Positions 24,853-35,108 of a DNA stretch of 64,000 nt are shown piece after piece. The translations under genes and the position numbers were made by a program. This DNA is from Penicillus capitatus (Eukaryota; Chlorophyta). Below the pieces are notes generated by a model. That model was not told where the DNA came from. It ran no database searches and saw only the letters and a list, made by a program, of their open reading frames with translations. Location: the NCBI GenBank assembly GCA_965649825.1, contig OZ287694.1, positions 1,364,001 to 1,428,000 of the forward strand, read 5' to 3'. The first letter of the stretch is position 1, and each line of letters begins with the position of its first letter.

Positions 24853-26451
24853 CTAGACGCGGGTCGGGAAATTTTTGCGGCGGTGCGAAATGTGCACCGT
24901 ACCGTCGAGAAGGGCAGAAATGTGTTTATACGGGTCGGTGGACGTCCTTCTTCCTTCTGGTTGCTTCGTTGCTGAGGAGCCCCGTCGAGAGACCAGGTCG
25001 CTTTCAGTAGTGCCGCGTCGGCGGTACCGCTCTTGCACCTCGTTGCGATATGCGAGGGTCGACTCTCCCCACGCGACCATAAAGGACTGCGCGATTTTGC
25101 GTACTTCGGTATCCACCGTATCGCCTGTGTGACATGCACGACGCTCGTGACCTTCAAAGACGATATGATCTTGCCTTGGAGACAGATGGCGCGATCGAGG
25201 TTTGTGGGTTGATCGAGAAACTGAAAATGCCCAGCGTCTCGGATGACGATTTCTATGGCAGGTCCCTGTGCAGCCTCGTAGAATTTTTGGTAATTGGCTT
25301 CAATAGGGGCACAGTCAGCACCGAGCTCACTCCCGATGGTCAACATCGGAATCGACAAAGCATTCGATTCGATGGCTGCCACGGCAGACGGATACCTACA
25401 CAGCTCCCAGTTGCTGCCCGATGAGATCTCACCAGATATCTGACCCGGGACCCAACGGTGCATAGATGGTGTTATCGACGGGGTCGATAAGACACAAGGA
25501 GCGTACGCGTGGATCCTCAGCTGCGGCAAGAACCGAAAGTTTGCCGCCTCTAGAGTGTCCTAAACCGATCGATCGGGTAGGGAGGTTTGCAGTGGCGGCA
25601 GATAGGACCAATAAGGTAGACGCAGTTGGCGTCCGAGATTTTCTGCATCAGTGGATCCTGCTGTGCCCAGTCAATGATATCGCGGATGACATTGAGTGAG
25701 ACGATGTCGTCGAGCGACTCCATCAAGTTTTCGACCTTATCGTACACCACTGCCACGTATCTACACTGAAGCGTCCATGCACAGATGTATACCCCTTCTG
25801 TGCAGCCTCACCCCCACGTCGCCAATCGTTCGGCATAGGACGTGTATTCTTCGCCCCTGACGAGGAAGCCGCTGCTGATGATGGCCAGTGGATAAGGAGG
25901 CTGCGCCTGATCGTCTTTTCGTTTGGGATATGTCACTTGTATCCGTACCAGACATCTGAGATCCAAAACTATGAGTGGGAAATGCGGTCACTCTTGAGAT
26001 AGTGACCTGTCGCCGACACACAGGGGAAAGCATTTGGTGCATGTGTGTTCAAGGCGTGGCAGTCGTGATGGTTCATACGATCCCGGTCCTGTGAAGTCTG
26101 CCTCATTGACGGGTACAAAATCAATTGGATCTGCCTGGCCATGCAGGAAATCTCGAAGAGTGTGCAGACAGGTGTCGCGGTTACCTGAGCAGAGAGCGTT
26201 TGGACTGCTGTTGCGAAGAAAACGTGCGTTAGCGTCGCCGTGAAGGTGCGGACGGCGTGACGTCGGGAGATGGGACGCTTGGACAACTCGTCCCTTATCG
26301 AGGCAGCGACGACACGACAAATAGTGCGTGTTGGTTGAGGGAAAGCCGACAGGCGACGATATGCCACGCGAAAACGTTCCACGTTGTAGTGCATGTTCCC
26401 ACGGTGTACGACACTGCATGCAGCTTCGAGGTCGCTTAATACGCATCTGAA
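24853..26451 (-). CDS. chlorophyllase-like alpha/beta hydrolase
   Basis: Several exons assemble into one hydrolase: 'PPYPLAIISSGFLVRGEEY', 'SYAERLATWG', 'DDIVSLNVIRDIIDWAQQD', the nucleophile elbow 'GHSRGGKLSVLAAAEDP', 'LCLIDPVDNTIYAP', 'PMLTIGSELGADCAP' and 'VIRDAGHFQFLDQP'. The GHSRGG motif, the Asp in 'LIDPVD' and the His in 'AGHFQFLD' supply the catalytic triad in the order found in chlorophyllases, which remove phytol from chlorophyll. Plant chlorophyllases act in plastid or ER membranes. The last intron (after 'AICLQ') begins with GC (AG then GCAAG), a GC-AG intron of 50 nt. The N-terminal exons are uncertain, and the true start may lie between 26200 and 26451. Confidence 0.75.
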
Positions 26452-28960
26452 CATAAACCTGCGTTGCCTACACGTGTGAAGGCGTACTTGTCGGACTAAT
26501 GAGACAGATGTCTGCTTGTTTTTGGCAGCGGCATCCAGGATGGGCAATTGACAAAACTTAAGCACGGTTACTGTTGGTTTAACATCGGGGGTATTAAAAC
26601 GTCAAATCAAGCTACAGGCGAATTAGACAATCTGTCCGTCGAGTCAATTAGAAAGATAAGAGAGAGAGCTTTGCCTGATCTTCAGTTTTAAGATCTTCGT
26701 TTTCCCTGCAAAATTTTCCGCGTGATAGCAACGAGAACGCAATACTCACAATTAGGGTACTGGTGAATTTTGGACCGACGGTGTGAGGATTCCTACCTTA
26801 AGATTTCCCAACTTCGTCCGTTTTCTTCGATTACGTTCGCTCGTTTTACGGCGCCAGTGCGATAGTACCGTTACGATGAGTCCCTGTTCAAACACAAGCA
26901 GTCCCAACTCGCCCGAAGTCCTGCCGTTTTTCTGCTGGCCTTGCGAAGTATAAAGACGGGAGTGTCAACTAAAAGCTCGTTAGACGACGATGGAGTTTCT
27001 TTGCTGTCCTGCAATTTTGGTGTCATTCCCCATCGAATGCATGAGTTAACTTCCCCGCGGGTGTCGTACTGTACCGAAGCCTACTATGAAAGGGAACCAC
27101 CGAGCACCAACGTTTATTCATATTTGACCGTTTCAACAAACCGTGATATCTGCTTTCCGCACTCGACGAACAATGGTTGCTTTTAGAGAGCATGACTCAC
27201 TCGGACGCATCAATGTCTGTGGATTGCCCATGAGCACGGTAAGTGATGGATTGATCTGACGGCCTGTCAGCAGAAAACTGAAATTGACAATAAGAAGAAC
27301 ATCATTAATCATTAACGGACCGTTCGTTCTTTTTTCTCTGCCTCGGAATCGTATGCGTGCCGACGGCGTCTGCCTCACCGCGCACCGCGCACGACAGTAA
27401 GCGACATAGGAAACGAGGTGCTGAGTTATCCTCCGAGCGTTCGTTGGAATAAAGTAGCATAGACAAATGCAACGGTCACGGAGAGCGAAGAACCCGAGAA
27501 GTTTTGTTGTTGTTTTGGTGGATTCTTCAGGAAAGTGAGGTTGCAATACAAGGAAAAGTACCCGAGAAAGCTGCCGTTCGCTGTCTTCTCCGGGCCATGA
27601 CGGAAGAAAGGGTGGCAGCGAGACACTAGAGCTCAACTCTAGCTTTTGTGGCGATTTTTTCTCGTTTTCCAAGTCCGGCGATAATGAATGGTCTTGTGTT
27701 TTGGCGGCCACCGTCTTGCTGAGAGGCGGGTCCCGTAGTGCAAGATGGTTGTTAAGTCCGACGCGGGCACCGAAGGACCGACACACTGAAGATAGAAAGC
27801 ACTTCGCGGCTAACAAGAACCAAGGACTATGCCTAAGAGACACAAAGTCTATGCGGCAATGGTGATGACGATAGTGCAAGACGCTGACCCCGTTATGTTC
27901 TTCTATCTCCCATGACCCAATCACGATCACACACAAAGAAGCGCTTTCCACTCCGCGATGAGACAGGCTTCCTTCGTGTATGGTTGGCCAGGTGTGACTG
28001 AAACGATAGGTCCCTTAACCCCATCGATTTTACATCAAGCGATCTTGTACTTCTTTCTGCCCATAGTTGGCAAGATGACTTGTTGCTTGAAGAGAAACTG
28101 CCGCCTTTCACTCCATGATGCGGCGGGTTTCGTTTGTGGATAGTTAGGCAGGTATGACTAAACTATAGGTCCGTCCCTATACCCCATTTATTTTTGCATC
28201 AAGTAATCTTATTGTTTTTCTCCACCCCCAAAGACAAAAACATCATTTATTGCCTAAAAATCACTTTCTATTCAACGTTACGGCGGGTTCCGTTCGTGAT
28301 GGTTAATTGGTATGATTGAAATGTCCACTTTTCATTAACCATCAAGCGATCTCTTTCAATATGTGTTTGCACAGAACCCTCAATACAAAAATCTATTCTT
28401 CTCAGTATCGGTGTCATAAACAGTTATCCATCTTCGTGCATCTGTCAAAGGACTACTTTTAAATTCGAGACTATTAATGTTAAAACAGTCTTCGTAAACT
28501 ATCTGCCTTCGCCATCGTTTGTTTTCTGCACGTTTTTCGAGCGTCCAAACGGCAAGGCACCGACAATTCGATGTTTCATGTGCTCATTATCGGTATGATG
28601 TCGCCTAATCTACTTCTAATAGTCTGGCAGCGCGTCGACATCCGACGTTAAACGTTTCAGTGTCTTATGCTGTTAAAATCAGTGTATCCAATTACATAAC
28701 GGTACTCACAGAAACCGACTTGAAAGAAGAGAAGTTAGACCACAGTGCCTGGAAAGCAAAGAAAAAAATAAAACTATAACGAGGAGACTGACAAAAAGAA
28801 CGACACAACGCATTGCACACAAGCTTCGCGAAGAAGCTGTGCGAGTGCTCTTCGTGCCCATGAGCAAGAGTAGTAGACGCTCATACTGTAGCGATTGATG
28901 TACCTCGCTATGCGACGGCTGTCCACAAAATGACGACGTCATCTCAGAATGATCTTTATC
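26452..28960. other. gene-poor, AT-richer stretch of 2.5 kb
   Basis: No convincing gene. A 272-residue open frame on the minus strand (27133-27951) has no domain, mixed composition and no start context that I trust. The right-hand part holds a three-unit degenerate tandem repeat, annotated separately. The left part (26570-26950) has no structure that I can see. Confidence 0.5.
27948..28365. repeat. three diverged tandem units of about 160 bp
   Basis: The same order of landmarks recurs three times. Each unit starts near 'CACTCC(A/G)(C/T)GATG' or its relic, continues with GGC(G/T)GGxTTCCxTTxGTG, then TGGTATGA or TGTGACT, 'TATAGGTCC', 'CCC-AT' and 'CATCAAG(C/T)(G/A)ATCT'. Anchor positions are about 27961, 28122 and 28280, giving spacings near 161 and 158 bp. 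Units are roughly three-quarters identical by eye and the third has lost part of its middle. No open frame runs through all three. Confidence 0.7.
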
Positions 28961-28966
28961 CCTTTC

Positions 28967-29261
28967 TTAATCTCGGCGCTGTAGCAGCCCATCAAAAATA
29001 CATCGACATAGGAACATCACCAAGTGGGATGCGCAACCTAGTCTTCGCTTTTTCCCAGACTTTGTACAAGGCCTTCGCAAAGGCGTCGAAACCATAACAA
29101 GACGACGTGATTCGCGACAAGTCCCCGGATCAGCGTGAAACGCCGTCCACGCGGCAGCGCATCTCTCCACGCGTCGTGATCGCTGCTCGTTGCCCGTACA
29201 AAGCATCCAACGTCACATCATCGTCCGTCATTACGAACGCCCTACGTCTGGCGAGGTACAT
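28967..29261 (-). CDS. possible small basic protein, unrecognised
   Basis: A start at 29261 ('MYLARRRAF') is followed by a well-formed 52-nt GT-AG intron that carries GATGATGTGACGT, and then an open frame to 28967. Two other frames in the second exon are also open and more helix-like ('AFAKALYKVWEKAKTRL'), so the correct frame is not certain. I do not recognise the product. The gene would start 10 bp beyond the stop of the RING-CH gene on the same strand. Confidence 0.3.
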
Positions 29262-29271
29262 CTATGATAAT

Positions 29272-29970
29272 TTACACGATCCCGTCAATTTCAGCATCCA
29301 TCTGATGCCGTTTCCATCTTCTGAAGACGACCCAGATCACCAACACAGCCATGATCGCAATTGTGGCCACCATTGCCCACACTGCCCCCTTTTCTTTACT
29401 CCCATGCAATTCATTCGACCGAAAGACGCGGTAGACCGCATAGAAAAAACTCAGCGACGTCAGCACGATCATCACGAAATTGAAGTACTGATTCACAGAC
29501 GTGCTGGAAAAGTACCGAGCATTGGACCACCTATATCAAAGTACTTCAGAAAAACCACTGCCAAAGAGTGAGGAATGAGTGAGACCTCCAACGGAGCTTG
29601 ACTCGAAATTCCTGCTTGCAGTTGGGGCAACGCATCGCCTCTGCACTAACGGAGTCTCTCTCAGATTGTCGCCGTCTCTCGATATAGGACTCCAAACAAG
29701 TAGCATGGCACAGTGCAGCATCGCTCTTTTTGTGACACCCGCCTAGACACCACCGTCCGTTTGGTACTGACGACGCCCCTTCAGCAGGGGCAGCAAAAGC
29801 GTACAAGCTTCAACGAGGCGCGCAATTTCGTCCTTGACGCCGCAGATATGACAAGTCGCTTGCACCATAGCACAGAGATACGGACAGGTACATGCAAAAC
29901 GCAAATTCTGTTCGTCGTCGGTTCATCGACAAGAATGACCACACCGACTCGACCGCATCACCCATCACGT
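29272..29970 (-). CDS. RING-CH (MARCH-type) membrane E3 ubiquitin ligase
   Basis: A RING-variant domain is assembled across an intron: 'QATCHICGVKDEIARLVEA' then 'CGCHKKSDAALCHATCLE' then 'AEAMRCPNCKQEF'. The C4HC3 ligand set (CxxC, CxC, H/C, CPNC) fits RINGv rather than a classical RING. The final exon encodes two membrane helices, 'YFNFVMIVLTSLSFFYAVY' and 'VWAMVATIAIMAVLVIWVVF', and ends with a short acidic tail. MARCH ligases sit in endomembranes and ubiquitinate membrane proteins. The first exon (around 29880-29970, 'MGDAVESVWSFLSM') is tentative because the splice that connects it could not be fixed. Confidence 0.68.
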
Positions 29971-30003
29971 TCGTTGTTTCTTGGAGGACAGTCGAAGACG
30001 ACG

Positions 30004-30489
30004 TCAGTGATCGAAGAAACGTTCGATAAGGACGGAGAAAGCGGCAAACGATGCGCATCCGATGCACATCATCTTCGGCCCGCCACCGTGAGCCAGGACG
30101 CCTCCGGTGAAGCAACCGGCGTAGACGCTGTTGTACACATCGTGTTTCGCCCGATGCTTCTCGATGACACATTCGGATCCCGAGTAGAGCACGCCCATCG
30201 CGGCGAAGCCCTTGGCATAGGAGATGCTCTTGATGCGGGTATTGCGTACGGCTTCGAAAAAGACGTCTCTGGCGCGACGCGTTTCGAGGGCCGGGTCATG
30301 ACCCATGGGTCCTGTTGCCCCTTCCATACTCGAAGCGAAGAGGCCGAAGACGAGGCCCAGTCCAGCACCTCCGACGCCAGCGAAGGCGGTTCGGACAAAA
30401 CAGTTGTTGAGCAGATCCTCCTGGGCAATCTGTTCTGGACCTGGCACCACGAGTGGCTTCTTCTGTTGGCCGCCATTTTCCGACGTCAT
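30004..30489 (-). CDS. TIM22: TIM22 inner-membrane carrier translocase subunit
   Basis: Single exon of 161 residues. It has the Tim17/22/23 four-helix pattern with glycine zippers: 'AFAGVGGAGLGLVFGLFAS', 'SYAKGFAAMGVLYSGSECV' and 'VYAGCFTGGVLAHGGGPK', then 'CIGCASFAAFSVLIERFF'. The segment 'GSECVIEKHRAKHDVYNS' is the Tim22 signature between helices. TIM22 inserts carrier proteins into the mitochondrial inner membrane. The start at 30489 lies only 19 bp from the ATG of the divergent MRD1 gene, so the two must share a promoter and the 5' UTRs probably overlap. Confidence 0.92.
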   Translation of the reverse strand: MTSENGGQQKKPLVVPGPEQIAQEDLLNNCFVRTAFAGVGGAGLGLVFGLFASSMEGATGPMGHDPALETRRARDVFFEAVRNTRIKSISYAKGFAAMGVLYSGSECVIEKHRAKHDVYNSVYAGCFTGGVLAHGGGPKMMCIGCASFAAFSVLIERFFDH

Positions 30490-30508
30490 GATCGCAGAAC
30501 GCGCAATA

Positions 30509-32751
30509 ATGGCGACGAGGATTTGCGTGAAGAATGTTCCGAAGGAATGCGACGAGAAGCGACTGGCGAAGCATTTTGACAAGTTCGGTCCCTTTACCGA
30601 TGTCAAGTTGATGCGCACGCCGTTAGTGAGCTCGTCTGTCGAAAGAGGAACCAAAAATGTGATATAGGGAAGGCGTTTCACGCGGTTTTGGCTTCATCGG
30701 CTTCGAAACGACGGAGAAGGCGATGCAGGCGATCCAGTTCTTTGACAAGACCTTCATCGGAATGCGTCGTATCGCAGTGGAGGTCAGGAACAAGCGTGAA
30801 CAGTATGGGTGGAATGCACATAGCTCGATCAAGTGCAGATGGCGAGAAAAGTGGGAGACGCATCGTTGTCGAGACCGTGGAGTCGATATTCAAGAGGCAG
30901 CTCAAGTTACCAAGCCCTTCATCCAGAAGAGCATCCAGCGAAAAGGAGTGAGAAAACGAAGGGAGACAGCAAAAAGAGTGACTCGGTCGCAAGGAAAGGT
31001 CGTGTCGTGCTTTTGTGATGCTTCGAAATGTGCGAAAGGAATGCAGAAGAGGATCCGGAGCTGCAGGAGTTTCTCGATGTTATGCTGCCGGTGAAGAAGA
31101 CCAAGAAGGGCAGAGATTCAGATCCCTCGCTTTCTGTTCTCGCAGCTTCGCTCTACCTTCTGGTCACTCTTTTTTGTCTGATCAGGAAAAGAAGGACGAC
31201 AAAGTGACCAAGCGCAAGAGGTTGGAAGATGTGGAACAGCGAGAATCGGCGGATCCAGACACGGCGGCGTCTGCAGTTGGCTGTCGTCTGTTTGTTCGTA
31301 ACTTACCGTATACGGCGACAGATTCTGATCTGGTCGAGGCCTTCGGTAGCTATGGAGATCTGACCGAAGTGCACGTCGTCTTGAATAAAGAGACGCAGAA
31401 ATCGAAGGGTATTGCATTTGTGGAGTTTGAAGACGAGGCCTGCGCGTCCGCCGCTCTGCAGGAGATGGATGGCAGTATCTTTCGAGGACGGCTGATCCAT
31501 ATCCTTCCCTCTCAGGAGAAACGGCACAAAGCGCAGATCGCTCACGCAGTGGAGACGGGAGGCGATGAGGGGAGCTCATTCAAAAAAGAAAGGGCACAGA
31601 AACTAAAAGAGGCGGCCGGAAAGAGAGCGTCCTGGAATACCTTCTACATTCGACCCGATGCCATTGCTGAGGCCGTGGCGAATGACTACGGGATGTCAAA
31701 GAGTGACCTCATGGATCGCGATGCCTCAGATTTAGGTGTGCGTTTGGCTCTGGGCGAGACACACGTTCTGGCCAGGATCAAAGAGGAACTTGAACAGGCA
31801 GGTGTGGACGTATCGAAGCTCGAAGAAGCGGCACAGGCCTCCGGACGCTCAGCGACGCAGACATCGATCCCGCGCTGTAACGATGTCCTGGCCGTGAAGA
31901 ATTTGCCGTACCATTCCGATGCCAAAGAACTGTCAGAGATGTTCTGTGGCTACGGTCCGGTGACGAGATTCGTGATGCCTGGCATCCGTGTCCTCGCTTT
32001 CGTGCAGTTTCATGATGCTGCCGATGCGCAACGTGCCTTTCGCGGACTGGCATACACCAAATACAAATCGGTGCCTCTGTATCTCGAATGGGCGCCACTG
32101 GGAGTCCTGGCGGCGCCGCCGACGGCATCGTCTGCTGCAGATGCAGACGGAAAAGCGGAGGATCGAGAGGCGACAGAGAAGTGCTCGGGTGTGAGTTTGT
32201 ATGTCAAGAATCTCGCATTCTCGACAAAAGACGCCGATCTGGCGGGTCACTTCGACACAGTCGTTTCCGAGATCGGCGGTCAGTTGCGTTCGGCTCGTGT
32301 GGCCAGACGGAAACATATCAACGGAGCGATCGTCTCCGCTGGGTATGGATTTGTCGAGGTCGATTCGGAAGAGGCGGCGAAACATGTCCTGCAGAAACTG
32401 CAGGGATCTGTGCTGGACGGCCATGCGTTGCAGCTTCGACGCAGCGCCAAGAAATCGGAGATCGTTGAGGCGGTTGCCGAGGACGCAGACGAGCGCCCGG
32501 CGACGACCAAACTCGTCGTCAAGAATTTGGCATTCGAATGCACGCGACACGATGTCGTGACGCTCTTTCGTCCTTACGGCCACGTACAGAGCTGCCGTCT
32601 GCCAAAGAAATTCGACGGCTCGCATCGCGGCTTCGCTTTCGTGCAGTTCGTGACGAAAGAGGAGGCAAAGAGTGCACGCGATCGTGTCCAGGGGGCGCAT
32701 CTCTATGGCCGTCGCCTCAACATCGATTTCGCGATCGATGAGAATGTGTGA
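30509..32751 (+). CDS. MRD1: MRD1/RBM19 multi-RRM ribosome-biogenesis factor
   Basis: Five exons. RRM1 starts at residue 4 ('RICVKNVPKECDEKRLAKHF') and continues across a 47-nt intron with 'SRGFGFIGFETTEKAMQAI'. The linker 'ARKVGDASLSRPWSRYS' and the acidic 'EEDPELQEFLDVMLP' are diagnostic of Mrd1/RBM19. Further RRMs begin at 'CRLFVRNLPYTATDSDLVE', 'VLAVKNLPYHSDAKELSEM', 'VSLYVKNLAFSTKDADL' and 'TKLVVKNLAFECTRHDVV', giving five RRMs, as in yeast Mrd1. The protein binds the 35S pre-rRNA and is needed for early 40S processing in the nucleolus. The intron ending at 31186 carries GGTCACTCTTTTTT. The first about 225 codons are invisible without splicing. Confidence 0.9.
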
Positions 32752-32797
32752 CACATCGACCATCGCTCGGATCTTTTTAGACATCGCCGAGTTTCGT

Positions 32798-34215
32798 TCA
32801 AATGGTAAAAGGTCCAACGCGGATTCGCGACGCGTCGATCTCCTGTAAGCTCTCCAACAGTCGCCTCTCTTCGTCGCTCAACTTCTTCGGGATCTTCACA
32901 TGGACGCGCACCTATGGGCCCGGCAAAGAGTCAGGCGTTGTAGATGAAGGGAGGGGGGTCGACCTTATGATCGCCGCGTTCCTTGGGCGATCCGAGTTTC
33001 GGCACACCGCGTTTCACCATGAGCAGCGTCATCTCCGGCTGCGTCCCGCTCGGAATCTTCAGTTCCACTTCGCCGTCGACGGTCGTGACCCGCACCGACG
33101 TGCCGAGAATGGCATCGATGTACGAGATCTCGACTTCTGAGTAGATCGTCGTGCCTTCTCGGCGCATTTTGGGATGGGTCTTGACGTTGGCAACGACGTA
33201 GAGATCTCCAGGGGGACCCCCACGCAAACCGGCATTTCCTTCCCCGCGTACCCGCAGCCGCGCACCGTTATCGATTCCAGCCGGCACCTGGACCTGAATC
33301 TTCTTTCGGTCTGGCAGACGACCGTCGCCTCCGCACCGATCGCAGGGGGCGAAGATCTCGCCCGTGCCCTGACAATGGGGACACGTCGTCACTTGCTGAA
33401 ACACGCCCAGCGGAGTGTTCATCGTCGAAATCACTTGTCCCGTTCCTTGACAATGCGTACACGTCGTCGGCGACGTGCCTGCCTTGACACCACTGCCGTT
33501 GCATGTCGTGCATTCGGTTAAGTGATTGATCTCGATATCTTTCGCCGTCCCGAACACGGCTTCCAGAAACGTCAAATCGACATCGACGCGCAGATCGTCC
33601 CCCGCCACCGCTCTCGACGCCGATCGCCCTCGTCCGCCACCGAATCCCGCCCCTCCCATGCCGCCGCCAAAAAACTGTTCGAACAGATCAAACGGATTCG
33701 TAAAATCGCCCGGGGCACCACCCGGAAATCCACCCATGCCTGCTTTCAAACCCGCTTCGCCGTACTGATCGTAAATCTGTCGTTTTTCATCATCGGACAG
33801 CACCTCATAAGCCTCACTGATTTTTTTGAACTGCTCCTCCGCTCCGGGAGATTTGTTCACATCCTACACAGCACAGGCGTTGCGCGTCTCGGAGGGTAAG
33901 GGGGCGGATAACGGGATGGTATTTTCGGGCTTTCTGTCGGTAGGAGTTCTTGATCGTTTTTTTGTCGGCTCCTCGCGGGACACCAAGCCTGTCGTAGTAG
34001 TCCGCAGCTGCACGTACCAACAGTGTCTCTCCCCAGCGTTCTCTTAGAGATGGCTCGGATCGATGGACACGCAAGGAGCATGATGTCCCTCCTGTCAGAA
34101 ACCGCACACCCTCTGCGCGCCAACGACGAGAGTTGTGCAGGAACGAGGTGTGTTTCGTCAGAGGGCGCAAAGAACGTCGTCCAGTCGAGGGTACTGCACT
34201 TTGTCGCGAGACATC
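32798..34215 (-). CDS. type I DnaJ (Hsp40) co-chaperone, probably organellar
   Basis: The J domain reads '[18 protein letters not shown]', then '[10 protein letters not shown]', and across an intron '[19 protein letters not shown]'. The HPD triad is itself split by the 47-nt intron. A Gly/Phe region and the zinc domain follow with four CxxCxGxG-type repeats ('CTTCNGSGV', 'CTHCQGTGQ', 'CPHCQGTGE', 'CDRCGGDGR'). The C-terminal peptide-binding domain ends '[11 protein letters not shown]' after a last intron. It is DnaJ/DjlA-type rather than cytosolic (no CaaX). About 50 N-terminal residues are basic and Ser/Thr-rich ('[19 protein letters not shown]'), consistent with a plastid or mitochondrial presequence. 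No in-frame ATG is present, so at least one further 5' exon exists, possibly at the ATG next to a GTAAGT near 34346. Confidence 0.88.
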
Positions 34216-34476
34216 CTGAACGGCAGCAGGTGCCTAGCAACACACAACCCTCACTCGGCGCTCGTCTTCTCACTCAAGTGCCGAGCCGTCGACGATCGGT
34301 GACGTGAACGTCGGACCGTCAACGAGATCGACTGACAGACTTACCATGGTGCGTGAAGGGATGGATTGTTGGGAAGACCTTCCAGAACAAATCGTCCCGG
34401 TCGACATGGCACAGATGGATTATCATCTAGAGCGACGATGATGAACGATAGCGTCTCGCGCTGACGATTGTCGAGA

Positions 34477-34548
34477 TTCGGAGTGGCGCAGCGGAAGCGT
34501 GGTGGGCCCATAACCCACAAGTCCGAGGATCGAAACCTCGCTCCGAAA
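34477..34548 (+). tRNA. initiator tRNA-Met (CAT)
   Basis: A 72-nt cloverleaf: a 7-bp acceptor (TTCGGAG with CTCCGAA), D arm GCGC/GCGT with loop AGCGGAA, anticodon stem GTGGG/CCCAC with loop CCCATAA (anticodon CAT), and T stem CGAGG/CCTCG with loop ATCGAAA. The three G:C pairs closing the anticodon stem and the A54/A60 loop are eukaryotic initiator hallmarks. Internal control regions are present and a TTTT Pol III stop lies at 34553-34556. The first pair is T1:A72 instead of the usual A1:U72. No intron. Confidence 0.95.
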
Positions 34549-34557
34549 CTTCATTTT

Positions 34558-34590
34558 GCGATCGATCGATCGATCGATCGATTCGATTCG
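34558..34590. repeat. GATC tetranucleotide microsatellite
   Basis: About six GATC units ending in two TTCGA variants, a few bases downstream of the tRNA terminator. It has no coding content. Confidence 0.85.
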
Positions 34591-34646
34591 ATGCGGGACA
34601 GTACAGCTCGATGTGTTAATCCACAAATACAGTATCCATGCCGTCC

Positions 34647-35007
34647 TCAATCATCCATACGGGTATCTTCATTCTTAGCCTCAGCTGTTGCACGCAGTTC
34701 CTGAATAATTTTGGCCAATCCCTGAAAACGGCGCCTTCTTTGTGAGAAGGCATCGTCCGTGTGATACTTCTGGATGAACGCCTTGTTGAATGAGACCCAG
34801 TGAGATAGACAGCGTCTCTCTGCAGAAGCCCTTCTACATCACACAGCAGAGCAGACGTGTCGAAGCGCACTTGTCGAGTCCAGTATCGAGTAACTGCGAG
34901 ATTTCGTGCAGGACTGCAGACAGACAGAAGATTTGGTTTTCAAACATGACATAAAGGCGATGACTTTCGAGGGCGTCTCGGGTGGACTGTGCAGCAGACC
35001 GATCCAT
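34647..35007 (-). CDS. MZT1: MOZART1 (mitotic-spindle organising protein 1)
   Basis: Four tiny exons separated by about 50-nt introns encode about 70 residues: 'MDRSAAQSTRDALE', 'ILHEISQLLDTGLDK', 'ETLSISLGLIQQGVHPE' and 'GLAKIIQELRATAEAKNE'. The middle two match MZT1 closely ('LLEISxxLxTGLDxETLSI' and 'GxxPEALxxVIxEL'). MOZART1 binds the N-termini of gamma-tubulin complex proteins and is needed to recruit and activate gamma-TuRC. With three introns in about 210 coding bases, no exon is long enough for routine ORF detection. Confidence 0.9.
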
Positions 35008-35108
35008 CGAACGTGATGTCGTGTACGTGCGAAGGCAATGTTCGACGGCAGAATGACATTTGATGCATCGCGTCCGTTACGATCTCCGACGCACAGACGT
35101 CAGCATCG

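Noticed and set aside
27133-27951. A 272-residue minus-strand open frame as a gene
   Set aside because: No domain, no splice or start context, no codon pattern like the neighbouring genes, and it lies in a repeat-bearing sparse region.
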